51,866 nucleotides of DNA from an uncultured Colwellia sp. (GCA_913057925.1 CAJXPG010000007.1:1-51866), one strand, 5' to 3'. Shown: positions 28,381 to 39,365, counted from the stretch's first letter. Made by a program: numbers and translations. The notes: a model not told the origin generated them from the sequence alone.

Positions 28381-29793
28381 CTATTTTTTAAACAATACCA
28401 TAGTCTCAACATGCTTTGTTTGTGAAAACATGTCCATCAGTGCAATTTTTTCAATCTTGTAACCATGAGAAACCAGTATGGCACTGTCTTTTGCTAACGT
28501 TGCAGGATCGCAACTTACATAAAGTATTTGAGGAACCTGTAAACTAACTAATTGCTCGACAGCCTGCTCTGCACCCGCTCTAGCAGGATCGAGCAATACT
28601 TTAGTAAATTTATGCTCACTAGCCCAAGTATTTGATAACCAGTTACTGTTTAAATCTGCTTGATAAAATTGGCTGTTAGTTATGTTATTTAGCTCTGCAT
28701 TATAACTAGCCTTATCGACCATCGCTTGAACACCTTCAACCCCAACAACAAATTTAGCTTTTCTCGCCAGTGATAAACTAAAGTTCCCTAAGCCACAAAA
28801 CAAATCTAAAACAATATCTTCAGGCTCTAGCTTTAACCACGCCAATGCCTGGTTAATCATCTCAATATTTACCTGGTGATTTACTTGAATAAAGTCACTT
28901 GTTGCAAAGGTAATTTGACTATTATCTGCAAGCTTATAAATAAGCGGCGCTATACCTGTCTCGCTGACATCGCCTTCCTTGTCATCAGTTAAACATTGTT
29001 GGCTTATCCCATCATCAACCATAATCCTACAATTATAATTCTCAGCGAAATCTTGCCAAAGGTTAATGTCAATTTCACTCATTGCTTTAAGTTGGCGAAC
29101 AACAAGTACTACTTGCTCTTTAGTTCCATTACTATTGTTATGTTCACAAACCTCCGCCTTGATAACTTCAATATGGCCAATAGCGGACTTAACCGTAAGC
29201 TTTGATATTAACGTTTTTAACAGGGGGAAAATATTGTTGAGCGGTTCAACAAGTACCGGGCAGGACTTGATTGCTGCTAATTGATTAGTAGATTTTTGTC
29301 TAAAACCGACGGTTACTTGATGAGTTTTATTGAACTGTACACCTAACCTTGCTTTACGGCGATAATGCCACGGTTGGCTTTTAACAGCTTCACTCCAAGG
29401 CAATTGCAATTTTTCAGTATTATTTGCTATAGCGTGAGCTGCAAAATTACGAGAAAACAACTCAGCAACTTTATTTTGCTTAAAGCGTAATTGTTCATCA
29501 AGGTCTAACATCTGCAAATCACAGCCACCACAAACACCAAAATGCTGGCACTTAGGTAATACCCGTTTTTCACTAGATTTTTCAATCGACATTAATTTAG
29601 CGCGGGTGTACTTATTTTTCTGCTCAAAAACCTTTGCAACTACCGTTTCATTTGGTAACGCGCCGGCAATAAAAATAGGTTTCTTTTTGCCACGAGCTAT
29701 CCCTACACCATTCATATCAAGCTTATCTATTGTAACGGTAATTTGTTGGCTAGCTAAACGTGGTTTACTTGCTGCCTTAAAGAAGTTGGCCAT
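28381..29793 (-). CDS. rlmD: 23S rRNA (uracil(1939)-C(5))-methyltransferase RlmD
   Basis: Makes m5U1939 in 23S rRNA. The 470-residue product has an N-terminal TRAM domain (VTIDKLDMNGVGIARGKKKPIFI), the cysteine cluster CQHFGVCGGCDLQ with further Cys in IKSCPVLVEPL (probable iron-sulfur site), and a Rossmann methyltransferase domain with DLFCGLGNFSLSLA, the motif LLDPARAGAEQ and the catalytic YVSCDPATLAKD. ATG 29793 is chosen; the frame opens two codons earlier at a GTG. It is followed by relA and divergent from barA, as in E. coli. Confidence 0.95.
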   Translation of the reverse strand: MANFFKAASKPRLASQQITVTIDKLDMNGVGIARGKKKPIFIAGALPNETVVAKVFEQKNKYTRAKLMSIEKSSEKRVLPKCQHFGVCGGCDLQMLDLDEQLRFKQNKVAELFSRNFAAHAIANNTEKLQLPWSEAVKSQPWHYRRKARLGVQFNKTHQVTVGFRQKSTNQLAAIKSCPVLVEPLNNIFPLLKTLISKLTVKSAIGHIEVIKAEVCEHNNSNGTKEQVVLVVRQLKAMSEIDINLWQDFAENYNCRIMVDDGISQQCLTDDKEGDVSETGIAPLIYKLADNSQITFATSDFIQVNHQVNIEMINQALAWLKLEPEDIVLDLFCGLGNFSLSLARKAKFVVGVEGVQAMVDKASYNAELNNITNSQFYQADLNSNWLSNTWASEHKFTKVLLDPARAGAEQAVEQLVSLQVPQILYVSCDPATLAKDSAILVSHGYKIEKIALMDMFSQTKHVETMVLFKK

Positions 29794-29973
29794 TTTCACT
29801 CTAAATAGTTAAGACCCTAAATTCAGGGTGTTATTTAAATTCACTTAGCTATCAATACTGTAATTTTTTAGCTGCTTGTGCGATTATTTATGTTAACTTG
29901 GATATTGCATTAAATAACCAAATATTTCAGAAGGTATTTTACCTTAACCTGACAAGAAAAGTTTAATAAAAAT

Positions 29974-32817
29974 ATGTATAAAATCAGCTTGAAAGATTGG
30001 GTTATCATGCTCACGATTATTCCAACAACCTTAATTGGTTTTGGTTTAGCGAGTTATTTTTCATATAGCCGTGCTGCAGAGCTAAATGACTTTCTTGAAC
30101 AACGCGCCAAAAGCATTATCGAACCAATAGCTATTGCAAGCAGAGAGCCGCTTTTAAATAAAAATAGGGAACAATTACGTCAGTTAATTGGCTTTACTCA
30201 CCGAAATCAATCAAGCATTGTTAAAAGCATCGTAGTTTTTACCCAAGATAACCAAGTTTTCGTGACCAGTGCTTATCATGGCGACACCAATTTAATGCGG
30301 GTCAAAGCAGGAGTCGAGCCTCCAAACCATACCACTAGTGAAACACTAAATGATCATCTAATTTTCAGAACACCAATAATTTACGAGCATTATGGTGAGC
30401 AAAGCAATAACTCACAATCCAATGTCAGCGCTCAATATATGCAGCAGTTTAATAACAGTAAGCCAGCTGTTATTGGCTATATAGCGATGCAAATTGATAA
30501 AACCCAATTGAGCTTTCAACAGCAAAGTCAATTTTTGATTGCCTTTGCTTTTGCTTTACTAGGTTCATTACTTAGCGCAATATTTGCCGTCAGATTAATT
30601 AAAAAAGTCACCAAACCAATTAATTCAATGGTACAAGGAATCGAACGTATCAGAGAAGGAAAAGTAGAAAGCCGTATAAGTGGCAACCTACTCGGCGAGT
30701 TAAACTTTCTCAAAAATGGTATTAATTCAATGGCTCAGTCCCTTGATAGTTACCAAAATGAAATGCATGCAAGTATTGATCAAGCAACCATAGATTTACG
30801 AGAAAGCTTAGAACAGTTTGAGATACAAAACGTTGAATTAAGCCTCTCTAAGCGAAAAGCTCAAGAAGCTAACCGCGTTAAATCCGAGTTCTTAGCGAAT
30901 ATGAGTCACGAATTAAGAACCCCATTAAACGGTGTTATTGGCTTTACCCGACAAGTACTAAAAACACCGCTTACTGAAAATCAACGTGATTACTTGCAAA
31001 CTATTGACCGTTCAGCAAATAATTTACTTACCATCATCAATGATATATTGGATTTTTCTAAATTAGATGCTGGAAAAATGGTTATTGAGAATATTCCATT
31101 TTCATTAAGAGAGTCTTTAGAGGAAACGTTAACACTACTTGCTCCTTCTGCACATAAAAAGAACATAGAGCTTTCAATAGATATTCCTCATGAGTTACCA
31201 GACTCCCTTGTTGGTGACACCATGCGTATCAAGCAAATTGTCACCAACCTCATCAGTAACGCAATCAAATTTACTCCTAAAGGCTCTGTTGCTATTGATA
31301 TTAGCAGTGAAGAAGCCAACCAAAAACATATCAAACTTAAAGTTACCGTTACCGATACCGGTATTGGTATGACAGATAAGCAACAACGCACTATTTTTGA
31401 TGCCTTTACTCAAGCAGATCAAAGCATAACTCGCTTATATGGGGGAACTGGCTTAGGCCTTGTTATATGTCAACGACTCGCCCAAGAAATGTTTGGTGAT
31501 ATAGGCTTTAGTAGTGAAAAAAATCAAGGTTCAAGCTTTTGGTTTACTTTTCAATGTGAAATCAATGCTATGCCGTTGATGTTAGAATTAGATAATCAGC
31601 ATTTAGCTGACAAAACGGTACTTTATTACGAAGAGAGTCAACACAGTAGAGAAGCCACCAAGAATATTTTAAAGCACTGGAACATGCGGGTTACCTCAGT
31701 AACCAATAGACATCAACTATCACAAGTATTATCTCATAGTAATCAAGCAGAGCACGGCTTCGATTATGTACTAATAGGTCATAATCAAACAGCTACAGCA
31801 CTGAGTGATTTGAAAAAAACTATCGCCCAGCTCTCCCCTATCTGTAAAAATATTCACCTTGCTTTAAATAATAACTCACCAAGCCTACAAGAAGCCCTTA
31901 TTGCCAGTGGAGCTTCTAGCTGTTTGAGTAAGCCACTTACAGCAACTCCTTTGAGCAGAGTTCTACAGCCTATAGCAATATCCGGGTCAGAAAAGCTGAC
32001 TTTAAATCAACCTATTGCCAATGTACTGCCAATAAAAGTGCTAGCTGTTGATGACAATGAAGCAAACTTAAAGCTAATAAAGGCGCTATTATTGGAACAA
32101 GTTGCCGAAGTTGTGGTTGCAGAAGATGGTGCTAAAGCAATAGAGCTTTGTATGCATGAAAACTTCTCACTAATTTTTATGGATATTCAAATGCCTGTAG
32201 TCGATGGTATTACAGCATTAAAAGAGATTAAAAAATTAAAAGTTAATAACGAAACACCTATCATTGCCGTTACTGCGCATGCTTTAAGTGGCGAGCGCGA
32301 AAAGATGCAACAACAGGGCTTCAACGCCTATATGACCAAACCAATTGATGAAACTATGTTACGACATATTGTTTATGAATATTGTGATTTTAATCACTTG
32401 GTTAGTCCAGTTATTGAACTAAGCGAAAGTGATAGCTCAAAGGAACTAAAACCAGTTCAAAAAGTAATTGATTGGCCACTAGCAGTTAAACGTAGTGCTA
32501 ATCAAATAGAGCTAGCTAAAGAAATGTTCATAGGTCTAATTGAGAGCCTACCAGAGACTAAGCAAAGTATCGAAGAGGCTGTTTCAGCCAACGATCACGC
32601 CGAAATCAAACGACTAGTTCACAAACTAAATGGTGCCTGTTGTTATACCGGAGCGCCTAATTTGGCTAAGATTACTAATCAATTAGAAACACAGCTTAAA
32701 ATGGGCTTGAGTATTGAAGAGCTTGAACCTGAATTGTTAGAGTTTTTTGAACATATTGAGCAAGTTTTAATTGCCGCCCCAGAAGCATTAAAAGAGATAA
32801 ATGCAAAAAGTCATTAA
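29974..32817 (+). CDS. barA: Hybrid sensor histidine kinase BarA
   Basis: Membrane kinase that normally drives the UvrY/GacA-Csr pathway controlling carbon metabolism and motility. The 947-residue protein has TM1 at about 10-30, a periplasmic region of about 150 residues, TM2 at about 187-207 and HAMP at about 208-262. HisKA has the phospho-accepting His312 in MSHELRTPLNG. HATPase has the N box (NLISNAIKFTP) and the G boxes DTGIGM and GGTGLGL. A degenerate receiver-like segment spans about 545-665, then a true receiver at about 688-805 with phospho-acceptor Asp737 (FMDIQMP), and a C-terminal HPt domain with His883 (LVHKLNGACCYTGAP). The tripartite layout and position next to rlmD support BarA. 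The partner response regulator is not in the window. Confidence 0.93.
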   Translation: MYKISLKDWVIMLTIIPTTLIGFGLASYFSYSRAAELNDFLEQRAKSIIEPIAIASREPLLNKNREQLRQLIGFTHRNQSSIVKSIVVFTQDNQVFVTSAYHGDTNLMRVKAGVEPPNHTTSETLNDHLIFRTPIIYEHYGEQSNNSQSNVSAQYMQQFNNSKPAVIGYIAMQIDKTQLSFQQQSQFLIAFAFALLGSLLSAIFAVRLIKKVTKPINSMVQGIERIREGKVESRISGNLLGELNFLKNGINSMAQSLDSYQNEMHASIDQATIDLRESLEQFEIQNVELSLSKRKAQEANRVKSEFLANMSHELRTPLNGVIGFTRQVLKTPLTENQRDYLQTIDRSANNLLTIINDILDFSKLDAGKMVIENIPFSLRESLEETLTLLAPSAHKKNIELSIDIPHELPDSLVGDTMRIKQIVTNLISNAIKFTPKGSVAIDISSEEANQKHIKLKVTVTDTGIGMTDKQQRTIFDAFTQADQSITRLYGGTGLGLVICQRLAQEMFGDIGFSSEKNQGSSFWFTFQCEINAMPLMLELDNQHLADKTVLYYEESQHSREATKNILKHWNMRVTSVTNRHQLSQVLSHSNQAEHGFDYVLIGHNQTATALSDLKKTIAQLSPICKNIHLALNNNSPSLQEALIASGASSCLSKPLTATPLSRVLQPIAISGSEKLTLNQPIANVLPIKVLAVDDNEANLKLIKALLLEQVAEVVVAEDGAKAIELCMHENFSLIFMDIQMPVVDGITALKEIKKLKVNNETPIIAVTAHALSGEREKMQQQGFNAYMTKPIDETMLRHIVYEYCDFNHLVSPVIELSESDSSKELKPVQKVIDWPLAVKRSANQIELAKEMFIGLIESLPETKQSIEEAVSANDHAEIKRLVHKLNGACCYTGAPNLAKITNQLETQLKMGLSIEELEPELLEFFEHIEQVLIAAPEALKEINAKSH

Positions 32818-32880
32818 CTTTGCATTTATCTCTTCATTTAAAAAGTTTAACGGGGATACTTTGTTGGCTATAACTATAGT

Positions 32881-33126
32881 CTAACGAATAGTGATTTTCG
32901 GGGAAGTATCTATATCTCCGTCTTCACTGATAACAGCAACACCACCACTACATTGCAAAACAGCTAAGCTATGACCATTTTCATTTCGAACAAAAGTCAG
33001 CTCATAGCCAAATTTTCCCAAACTGCTAGCAGAAAATTTTTGCGCTAATGATAACTTACTCCACCATACTGACTGCTCCGGAGCTTCCTTTCTGCGATCG
33101 AGCATTGGTTTCATCTGTGTTTGCAT
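32881..33126 (-). CDS. Hypothetical protein, 81 aa
   Basis: I do not recognise this gene. It encodes 81 residues with no signal peptide or membrane segment, opening MQTQMKPMLDRRKEAPEQ and containing GKFGYELTFVRNENGHSLAVLQCSGG and AVISEDGDIDTSPKI. This is a beta-rich pattern that could form a small barrel. GAGGG lies about 7 bases before the ATG, which supports translation. It lies convergent with barA, upstream of nothing on its strand, at the place where acpS follows pdxJ in E. coli. It is not similar to AcpS. Confidence 0.6.
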   Translation of the reverse strand: MQTQMKPMLDRRKEAPEQSVWWSKLSLAQKFSASSLGKFGYELTFVRNENGHSLAVLQCSGGVAVISEDGDIDTSPKITIR

Positions 33127-33274
33127 TGTCTACCCTCACAAGTTTTATAATGTTGCTTCCTTTCTACACCTCATCCATTAAAGTGTAGACTATAATTTCA
33201 ACAAAAATAAAATAAATAAGAGTTTTTTATACTGTTTTTACTAAGCTATTATTAGATAGAGCTTTTTACAGTAT

Positions 33275-34012
33275 TTATTTATATGACCTAGCTTCTAACA
33301 TTAATTGTTTCATATCTCGAACCGCTTTATCTAAACCGTCAATAGCTGCTCTAGCAATGATTGCGTGACCAATATTTAATTCTATAATTTCTTCAATTGC
33401 AGCAATAGGCTTTACATTAAAGTAGTTTAGGCCATGTCCGGCATTTACCTTAAGCCCAATACTATGAGCATATTTAATACCTGAGGTTAAGCGTTCAAGC
33501 TCTGCTTGCTGCTCAGCTTCTACGGTCAAATCAGCATAATGGCCAGTATGAATTTCAATATAAGGCGCTTTACTCGCTAGAGCTGCATCTATTTGAGCTT
33601 TATCTGCATCGATAAATAAACTTACTGCAATCCCCTGAGCAGATAACTTCTCTACTGCTTTAGTAACCTTATCTAACTGACCAATAACATCTAAACCACC
33701 TTCGGTAGTTAATTCTTCACGCTTTTCGGGTACTAAACAGCAAAAAGCAGGTTTCACCTGACAGGCTATATCGACCATTTCATCAGTAACAGCCATTTCA
33801 AAATTCATACGAGTATGTAAAGTCTGTGCTAGTACATGGATATCTCTATCTTGAATATGACGCCTGTCTTCACGTAAGTGAACAGTAATTCCATCTGCGC
33901 CAGCATGCTCAGCAACGCTGGCAGCATATACAGGGTCAGGATAATTAGTACCCCGAGCTTGTCTTAGAGTAGCAATGTGATCAACGTTTACACCTAATAA
34001 TAATTCTGTCAT
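33275..34012 (-). CDS. pdxJ: Pyridoxine 5'-phosphate synthase
   Basis: Condenses 1-deoxy-D-xylulose 5-phosphate with 3-amino-2-oxopropyl phosphate to give pyridoxine 5'-phosphate, the last ring-forming step of the DXP-dependent vitamin B6 route. The 245-residue TIM-barrel protein has the start signature [18 protein letters not shown], the [16 protein letters not shown] loop, [31 protein letters not shown] and the C-terminal [12 protein letters not shown] and [12 protein letters not shown] motifs that bind phosphate. It is the last gene of the lepA-lepB-rnc-era-recO-pdxJ series. acpS is not present after it. Confidence 0.96.
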   Translation of the reverse strand: MTELLLGVNVDHIATLRQARGTNYPDPVYAASVAEHAGADGITVHLREDRRHIQDRDIHVLAQTLHTRMNFEMAVTDEMVDIACQVKPAFCCLVPEKREELTTEGGLDVIGQLDKVTKAVEKLSAQGIAVSLFIDADKAQIDAALASKAPYIEIHTGHYADLTVEAEQQAELERLTSGIKYAHSIGLKVNAGHGLNYFNVKPIAAIEEIIELNIGHAIIARAAIDGLDKAVRDMKQLMLEARSYK

Positions 34013-34065
34013 TTTTAATCTCTTCTAATTTTTATCGAAATGTTTCTAATCACCGAGAGCTAAGC

Positions 34066-34767
34066 TTATTTTTTATTACTTTTGATAAAAAGTTTTCGGC
34101 TATTTAGCGGCTTATTGCCTAAGAGCTGATTAATGACCTGTCGCATTAATAACTTAAAGGTATTAGCAGAAGGCGAGTCTTCTGCTAAGTCGCTTTGCTC
34201 GGCGATTTCTTCTAAGTGGCTTTTAACAAAGCACTTGGTTAGATTCTTAGGTTCAGCTTGATAAACAGGGACGAAGCCCTGCTCGGCGATATAATAAAAG
34301 TGGCTTACATCGTGCTCAAATATTGGCGTAAAGTCAAATGACAAACCTAGCTCTTCCAGTAAAGTTAATTCAAACTTACGTAACTCGGAAGCGATATTAC
34401 AGCCCTGCGCTAGTGCATAAAGCGATGTTTGGTACTGAGAAAAGAGGTGATGGCACTCTATTTGTTCCTTTAGCAGCCTGATTAAGAGTTCGTTAATATA
34501 AAAGGCACTATACAAACTATTTTTAACTAAAGGATAAGACTTGGCTATTGAGTCAATACTCTTAATTTGTTTGAAGTTATTTTGAGACTTTAAAGTAACC
34601 TTTAATGGAAGAAAAGGCTGTAATAAGGCTTTTTTGATAGAGCGCTTTGACTGACCAACAAAAACCGTAGCACTAACTTTTCCTTCGGTTTCAGTCAGTA
34701 AATCAACTAAAAGCTGATTTTCACGGTAAGGCCTACTATGTAAAACAAAAGCGCTCTGCTCAATCAT
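34066..34767 (-). CDS. recO: DNA repair protein RecO
   Basis: Member of the RecFOR pathway that loads RecA on SSB-coated single-stranded DNA. The 233-residue protein opens with the OB-fold region (AFVLHSRPYRENQLLVDLLTETEGKVSATVFVG, given in part), followed by SKRSIKKALLQPFLPLKVTL and a C-terminal helical domain containing YALAQGCNIASELRKFELTLLEELGLSFDF (in part). The zinc-binding cysteines found in many RecO proteins are not evident, as in E. coli RecO. It lies 11 bases after era. Confidence 0.92.
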   Translation of the reverse strand: MIEQSAFVLHSRPYRENQLLVDLLTETEGKVSATVFVGQSKRSIKKALLQPFLPLKVTLKSQNNFKQIKSIDSIAKSYPLVKNSLYSAFYINELLIRLLKEQIECHHLFSQYQTSLYALAQGCNIASELRKFELTLLEELGLSFDFTPIFEHDVSHFYYIAEQGFVPVYQAEPKNLTKCFVKSHLEEIAEQSDLAEDSPSANTFKLLMRQVINQLLGNKPLNSRKLFIKSNKK

Positions 34768-34778
34768 TAACTTTCAAA

Positions 34779-35696
34779 CTAGCCTGAATAGTCATCACCA
34801 TAGCCTAAACTGCGCAAAGCTCGTTCATCATCAGCCCAGCCAGATTTTACCTTAACCCAAGTTTCTAAGAATACTTGGCTATCAAAAAGGTTTTCCATAT
34901 CTCGTCTAGCTTCTTGACCGATAGTTTTAAGACGCTCACCTTTATTGCCTATTACCATACGTTTTTGACTATCACGTTCTACCAGAACTAGCGCATTGAT
35001 ATGAATAATACCTTTACTATCCATTTTGAATTGCTCAATTTCAACTGTTGTCGAATAAGGTAATTCATCACCAGTAAAGCGGATAAGCTTTTCACGAATT
35101 ATTTCAGAAGCCATGAAACGACTTGAACGATCGGTAATCTGATCTTCATCGAACCAAAACTCGCCTTCAGGTAACGACGTTAAACATAGTTTACTTATGG
35201 TATCAACGCCATGACCTTTACTCGCTGAAATAGGCACTATGTCTCTGAAGTCATGTTTAGCACCTAGCTTTTGTAAATGGGGTAGTAACTCATCTTTATC
35301 TGAGATGTTATCTGTTTTATTAACCACTAAAATACAAGGTGCGCCACTTTGCTTCACTTTAGTTAACACCAGTTCATCATCTTCTGTCCAATGCGTTCCT
35401 TCAACTAAAAAAACAATTAATTCAACCTCAGCGATAGAGCTACTTGCTGCTCTATTCATTAAGCGATTGATTGCACGTTTCTCTTCTGTGTGCAATCCTG
35501 GGGTATCAACTAAAATAGCTTGTTTATTTTCTTCAGTTAAAATACCCAATATACGATGGCGAGTTGTTTGAGGCTTCTTCGAAGTGATACTAATTTTTTG
35601 CCCTAGCAAGGCATTTAATAAGGTCGATTTACCAACATTTGGACGACCAACAATTGCAATTAAGCCGGCATAGGTATTTGAAGCATTATCATTCAT
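34779..35696 (-). CDS. era: GTPase Era
   Basis: Essential GTPase that binds the 3' end of 16S rRNA and assists small-subunit maturation. The 305-residue protein has G1 [13 protein letters not shown], the effector region [10 protein letters not shown]3 DTPGLH, G4 NKTDN and G5 ISASKG, followed by the C-terminal KH domain with [21 protein letters not shown]. It begins two bases after the rnc stop, so the two are translationally coupled. The rnc-era-recO order is standard in gammaproteobacteria. Confidence 0.97.
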   Translation of the reverse strand: MNDNASNTYAGLIAIVGRPNVGKSTLLNALLGQKISITSKKPQTTRHRILGILTEENKQAILVDTPGLHTEEKRAINRLMNRAASSSIAEVELIVFLVEGTHWTEDDELVLTKVKQSGAPCILVVNKTDNISDKDELLPHLQKLGAKHDFRDIVPISASKGHGVDTISKLCLTSLPEGEFWFDEDQITDRSSRFMASEIIREKLIRFTGDELPYSTTVEIEQFKMDSKGIIHINALVLVERDSQKRMVIGNKGERLKTIGQEARRDMENLFDSQVFLETWVKVKSGWADDERALRSLGYGDDYSG

Positions 35697-35698
35697 AA

Positions 35699-36478
35699 TT
35701 ATTTTCTCGGGCTGCTCTTATTGCTTTTAACTTTGTTAGTATGTCGTGCTTTGTTGGGTTTAGCTTGTTTAGAAGCGCTTTTTTTTACCTCGTTGGCGCG
35801 CTCTATTAACGCAAGAATTTGCTGCGCGGCTGCTTGTTCAGCTTTTCTTCGGCTAGTACCTTTAGCGATCACTTCTTGATCAATTACCGATGTTTGACAG
35901 CGAACAGTAAATTCTTGGTTGTGTGACTGCCCCGTGGTATCTATCACTTCGTAGCTAGGCAATGGAATCTTTCTACCTTGCAGAAACTCTTGCAAACGCG
36001 TCTTAGGATCCTTTTGCTCATTCCCTGGTTTTATTACCGTTAGACGTTTTTCAAACCAGCTTAAAATGAGGGCCTTACAACGCTCAATATCTGAATCTAA
36101 ATAAACGGCACCAATAATTGCTTCTATTGCATCTTCAAGTATAGACTCACGACGGTGTCCGCCACTCTTTAATTCACCGGGACCAAGAATAAGGCACTCG
36201 CCCAAACTAAAATCTCGAGCGACTTCAGCTAAAGTCACACCTTTAACTAGACTCGAACGCATGCGTGTTAAGTCACCTTCATCATGCTTGGGAAACTTTT
36301 CAAAAAGCGCCTCAGCAATGACAAAACCTAAAATTGAGTCGCCTAAGAACTCTAGCCTTTCATTATGTGCACCTTTAGCACTTCGGTGCGTAAGTGCTTG
36401 TACCAACAAGGCAGGCTCATTAAATTCATAACCAAGCTTCTTGGTTAATCTGGCAAGATTAAGGGGATTAACTTTCAC
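35699..36478 (-). CDS. rnc: Ribonuclease III
   Basis: Double-strand-specific endonuclease that processes rRNA precursors and some mRNAs. The 259-residue protein contains the signature [20 protein letters not shown], the second acidic site [17 protein letters not shown], and a C-terminal dsRNA-binding domain ([18 protein letters not shown] through [18 protein letters not shown]). It is about 33 residues longer than E. coli RNase III because of a lysine- and serine-rich tail after the dsRBD. It is followed at once by era. Confidence 0.97.
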   Translation of the reverse strand: MKVNPLNLARLTKKLGYEFNEPALLVQALTHRSAKGAHNERLEFLGDSILGFVIAEALFEKFPKHDEGDLTRMRSSLVKGVTLAEVARDFSLGECLILGPGELKSGGHRRESILEDAIEAIIGAVYLDSDIERCKALILSWFEKRLTVIKPGNEQKDPKTRLQEFLQGRKIPLPSYEVIDTTGQSHNQEFTVRCQTSVIDQEVIAKGTSRRKAEQAAAQQILALIERANEVKKSASKQAKPNKARHTNKVKSNKSSPRK

Positions 36479-36516
36479 GATATAACTCTTGATGCCATGT
36501 AATAATAATTGCCATG

Positions 36517-37449
36517 TTAAATAATTGCGCCAATACGCTCAAATCGAACACCTGTAGGCACCCATTGTGGTAAGAAGCTATCAGAGCTACGATTAAAATC
36601 AAAACTCATCCAAATAGCTACAGCCTCGCCCACAAGGTTCTCTTCCGGTACAAAACCCCAAAAACGGCCATCTAAAGAGTTGTCTCTATTATCGCCCATG
36701 ACAAAATAATGATTAGCAGGAACTAAGAACTCATCAGCAGCTGTGCCCGCTTGCTGAAAATAATGACCAACTCTTGGTAAAATATGACCATCATTTAAAA
36801 TTTGATGATCTTTATTAAGCATTTTAGATTGGTATTCATTCATACCATACTCAGCATCAGGTCCATCGTATTTAGCAATGAAGTCTTGTTGAACTTGCAC
36901 AAACTCAGGACATTTAGCATCACTTTCTTTACAGGCACGTTTAATATAAAGAGATTTATTTCTATAAATAACTCTATCGCCAGGCAAACCTATAACCCGT
37001 TTGATATAATCGACCCTAGGATCTTCTGGGTATTTAAAGACCACAACATCACCGTGTTCAGGTAAGCCATTTTCTAAAAATTTATGTCGTACAACAGGAT
37101 CTTTTAAACCGTAATTGAATTTGTTTACCAAAATAAAATCGCCATCGAGCAGTGTTGGCATCATTGAGCCAGAGGGAATTTGAAACGGCTCATAAATAAA
37201 CGAACGCAAAATGAGCACAAAAGCAATCACTGGAAAGATTTGAACAGCAGTATCAACTAATGGAGAAGGTTCAGTTAACGTAGCAAGGGCCTGTGGAGTA
37301 ATCTCAGCAGCAGACTGCTGTTTTGCCATTAATTGCGCTTCATCCGCTTTTAGCTTGCGCTGCGGAGCTAAATAAAATTTATCGGCAAACCAAACTATCC
37401 CAGTTAATACGGTAATTACCACTAAGATAATTGAAAAATAAACAGCCAT
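36517..37449 (-). CDS. lepB: Signal peptidase I
   Basis: Inner-membrane serine protease that removes signal peptides from exported proteins. The 310-residue protein has two N-terminal membrane segments ([18 protein letters not shown] and [17 protein letters not shown]) separated by a cytoplasmic loop. The catalytic Ser is in [14 protein letters not shown] and the general-base Lys in [14 protein letters not shown]. The later box [23 protein letters not shown] is characteristic. It lies between lepA and rnc, as in E. coli. Confidence 0.97.
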   Translation of the reverse strand: MAVYFSIILVVITVLTGIVWFADKFYLAPQRKLKADEAQLMAKQQSAAEITPQALATLTEPSPLVDTAVQIFPVIAFVLILRSFIYEPFQIPSGSMMPTLLDGDFILVNKFNYGLKDPVVRHKFLENGLPEHGDVVVFKYPEDPRVDYIKRVIGLPGDRVIYRNKSLYIKRACKESDAKCPEFVQVQQDFIAKYDGPDAEYGMNEYQSKMLNKDHQILNDGHILPRVGHYFQQAGTAADEFLVPANHYFVMGDNRDNSLDGRFWGFVPEENLVGEAVAIWMSFDFNRSSDSFLPQWVPTGVRFERIGAII

Positions 37450-37522
37450 ATTATTCCTATTCGAAAATTCCTGTAAGACAAAGCGCCTACTAGCAAAACT
37501 TAGCCAGTAAACGCCCCATATA

Positions 37523-37576
37523 TATGTTAACTACTTAAGCTATGTTAACGACTTAAACGATGTTAACGATTAAATT
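37523..37576. repeat. Three imperfect 18-bp tandem repeats between lepA and lepB
   Basis: The units at 37523-37540, 37541-37558 and 37559-37576 follow the pattern ATGTTAAC.A.TTAA, each containing the palindrome GTTAAC. The third unit runs into the lepA stop codon. The repeat lies in the 125-bp lepA-lepB gap and could reflect local slippage. A regulatory role is not shown. Confidence 0.65.
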
Positions 37577-39365
37577 AGTTATCTAACTTAAGTACGGCTA
37601 AAAACGCTTCTTGTGGTACTTCTACATTACCAACCTGCTTCATGCGTTTTTTACCTTCTTTCTGTTTCTGTAATAGTTTCTTCTTACGACTTATATCACC
37701 ACCGTAACATTTAGCTGTTACGTTTTTACGTAATTGCTTCACCGTTGTACGAGCAATAACATTGTTACCAATAGCCGCTTGAATCGCGATATCAAACATT
37801 TGACGATGAATAAGCTCTTTAAGCTTCTCAACTAACATGCGACCACGTGAAACTGAGTTACTTCTATGGGTTATCATTGCTAACGCATCAACACGGTCAC
37901 CATTTATCATTACGTCTGCGCGAACCATGTCCGCAGCTTCAAAACGGATAAAATGATAATCAAGAGAGGCATAACCACGGCTAGTTGATTTCAATTTATC
38001 GAAGAAATCCATCACCACTTCCGCCATTGGCAGTTCATAAGTAACAGCCACTTGGTTTCCGTGATAAATCAAATCTTTTTGAATACCACGTTTTTCAATA
38101 CAAAGGGTGATAACACTACCGAGAAACTCCTGTGGTACAAGAATATTAGCTTGTACAATCGGTTCACGAATTTCATCAATGTTATTGATCGCCGGCATAT
38201 CTGAAGGGTTATCTATAGAAATAACTTCGCCGTTAGTACAGGCTATTTCATAATTTACCGTTGGTGCAGTGGTAATTAAGTCTAAATCATACTCACGTGA
38301 TAAACGCTCTTGTATGATCTCCATATGCAACATACCTAAGAAACCAATACGAAAGCCAAAACCTAATGCTGAAGAGTTTTCTGGTTCGAAAAATAAAGAA
38401 GCATCATTCAAGCTAAGCTTATTAAGTGCATCGCGAAAGTTCTCATAATCGTCTGAGCTGATTGGGAAAATCCCGGCGTAGACTTGTGGCTGTGCTTTTT
38501 TAAAGCCAGGTAATGCTTTAGCCGTCTCTCTTTTACTGATAGTGACAGTATCGCCCACTGGCGCACCGTGAATTTCTTTAATACCAGCAATGATATAACC
38601 AACTTCACCAGCCTTTAAAATTCCGGTGTCTGTTTGTTTAGGTGTAAAAATACCAACTTTATCAATTTGATGTACTTCGCCAGTCGACATAACTAACATT
38701 TTGTCGCCTTTTTTCACTTGGCCGTTAATAATACGAACCAGTGAAACAACGCCTTGATAGTTATCAAACCATGAGTCAACGATTAGTGCTTGCAGTGGCT
38801 CATCAACTTTACCCTCTGGTGGTGGGATATTTTTAACGATTGTCTCTAAAACATCTTCAATACCAATACCTGTTTTAGCAGAACAAGTTACTGCGTCAGT
38901 AGCATCAATACCAATGATATGCTCAATTTCTTCACAAACACGATCCGGATCTGCTTGAGGTAAATCTATTTTATTCAAAATAGGTAGAACCTCTAAGTCC
39001 ATTTCTATTGCGGTATAACAGTTAGCAACGGTTTGCGCTTCTACGCCCTGTCCAGCATCTACAACAAGAAGTGCTCCTTCACAAGATGCAAGAGAGCGAG
39101 AAACTTCATAAGAGAAATCAACATGCCCAGGGGTATCGATAAAGTTTAATTGGTAAACCTCACCATCTTTAGCTTTATAATCAAGCGTTACACTTTGCGC
39201 TTTGATGGTAATACCACGCTCTCGCTCGATATCCATAGAGTCTAGTACTTGCGCTTCCATTTCACGTTCTTGTAAACCACCACAATGCTGAATTAGACGA
39301 TCAGAAAGCGTAGATTTACCGTGATCAATGTGGGCAATAATTGAGAAATTTCGAATGTTTTTCAT
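37575..39365 (-). CDS. lepA: Elongation factor 4 (LepA)
   Basis: Ribosome-associated translational GTPase affecting initiation and elongation under stress. The 596-residue protein has the GTPase motifs [39 protein letters not shown] and [10 protein letters not shown], domain II ([19 protein letters not shown]), EF-G-like domains III and V, and the LepA-specific C-terminal domain ending in [25 protein letters not shown] (in part). It is the first gene of the lep-rnc-era series, after the rpoE-rse operon. Confidence 0.97.
   Translation of the reverse strand: MKNIRNFSIIAHIDHGKSTLSDRLIQHCGGLQEREMEAQVLDSMDIERERGITIKAQSVTLDYKAKDGEVYQLNFIDTPGHVDFSYEVSRSLASCEGALLVVDAGQGVEAQTVANCYTAIEMDLEVLPILNKIDLPQADPDRVCEEIEHIIGIDATDAVTCSAKTGIGIEDVLETIVKNIPPPEGKVDEPLQALIVDSWFDNYQGVVSLVRIINGQVKKGDKMLVMSTGEVHQIDKVGIFTPKQTDTGILKAGEVGYIIAGIKEIHGAPVGDTVTISKRETAKALPGFKKAQPQVYAGIFPISSDDYENFRDALNKLSLNDASLFFEPENSSALGFGFRIGFLGMLHMEIIQERLSREYDLDLITTAPTVNYEIACTNGEVISIDNPSDMPAINNIDEIREPIVQANILVPQEFLGSVITLCIEKRGIQKDLIYHGNQVAVTYELPMAEVVMDFFDKLKSTSRGYASLDYHFIRFEAADMVRADVMINGDRVDALAMITHRSNSVSRGRMLVEKLKELIHRQMFDIAIQAAIGNNVIARTTVKQLRKNVTAKCYGGDISRKKKLLQKQKEGKKRMKQVGNVEVPQEAFLAVLKLDN

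Noticed and set aside
35239-35571. 110-codon frame on the plus strand
   Set aside because: It is antisense to era, with no start signal or family features.
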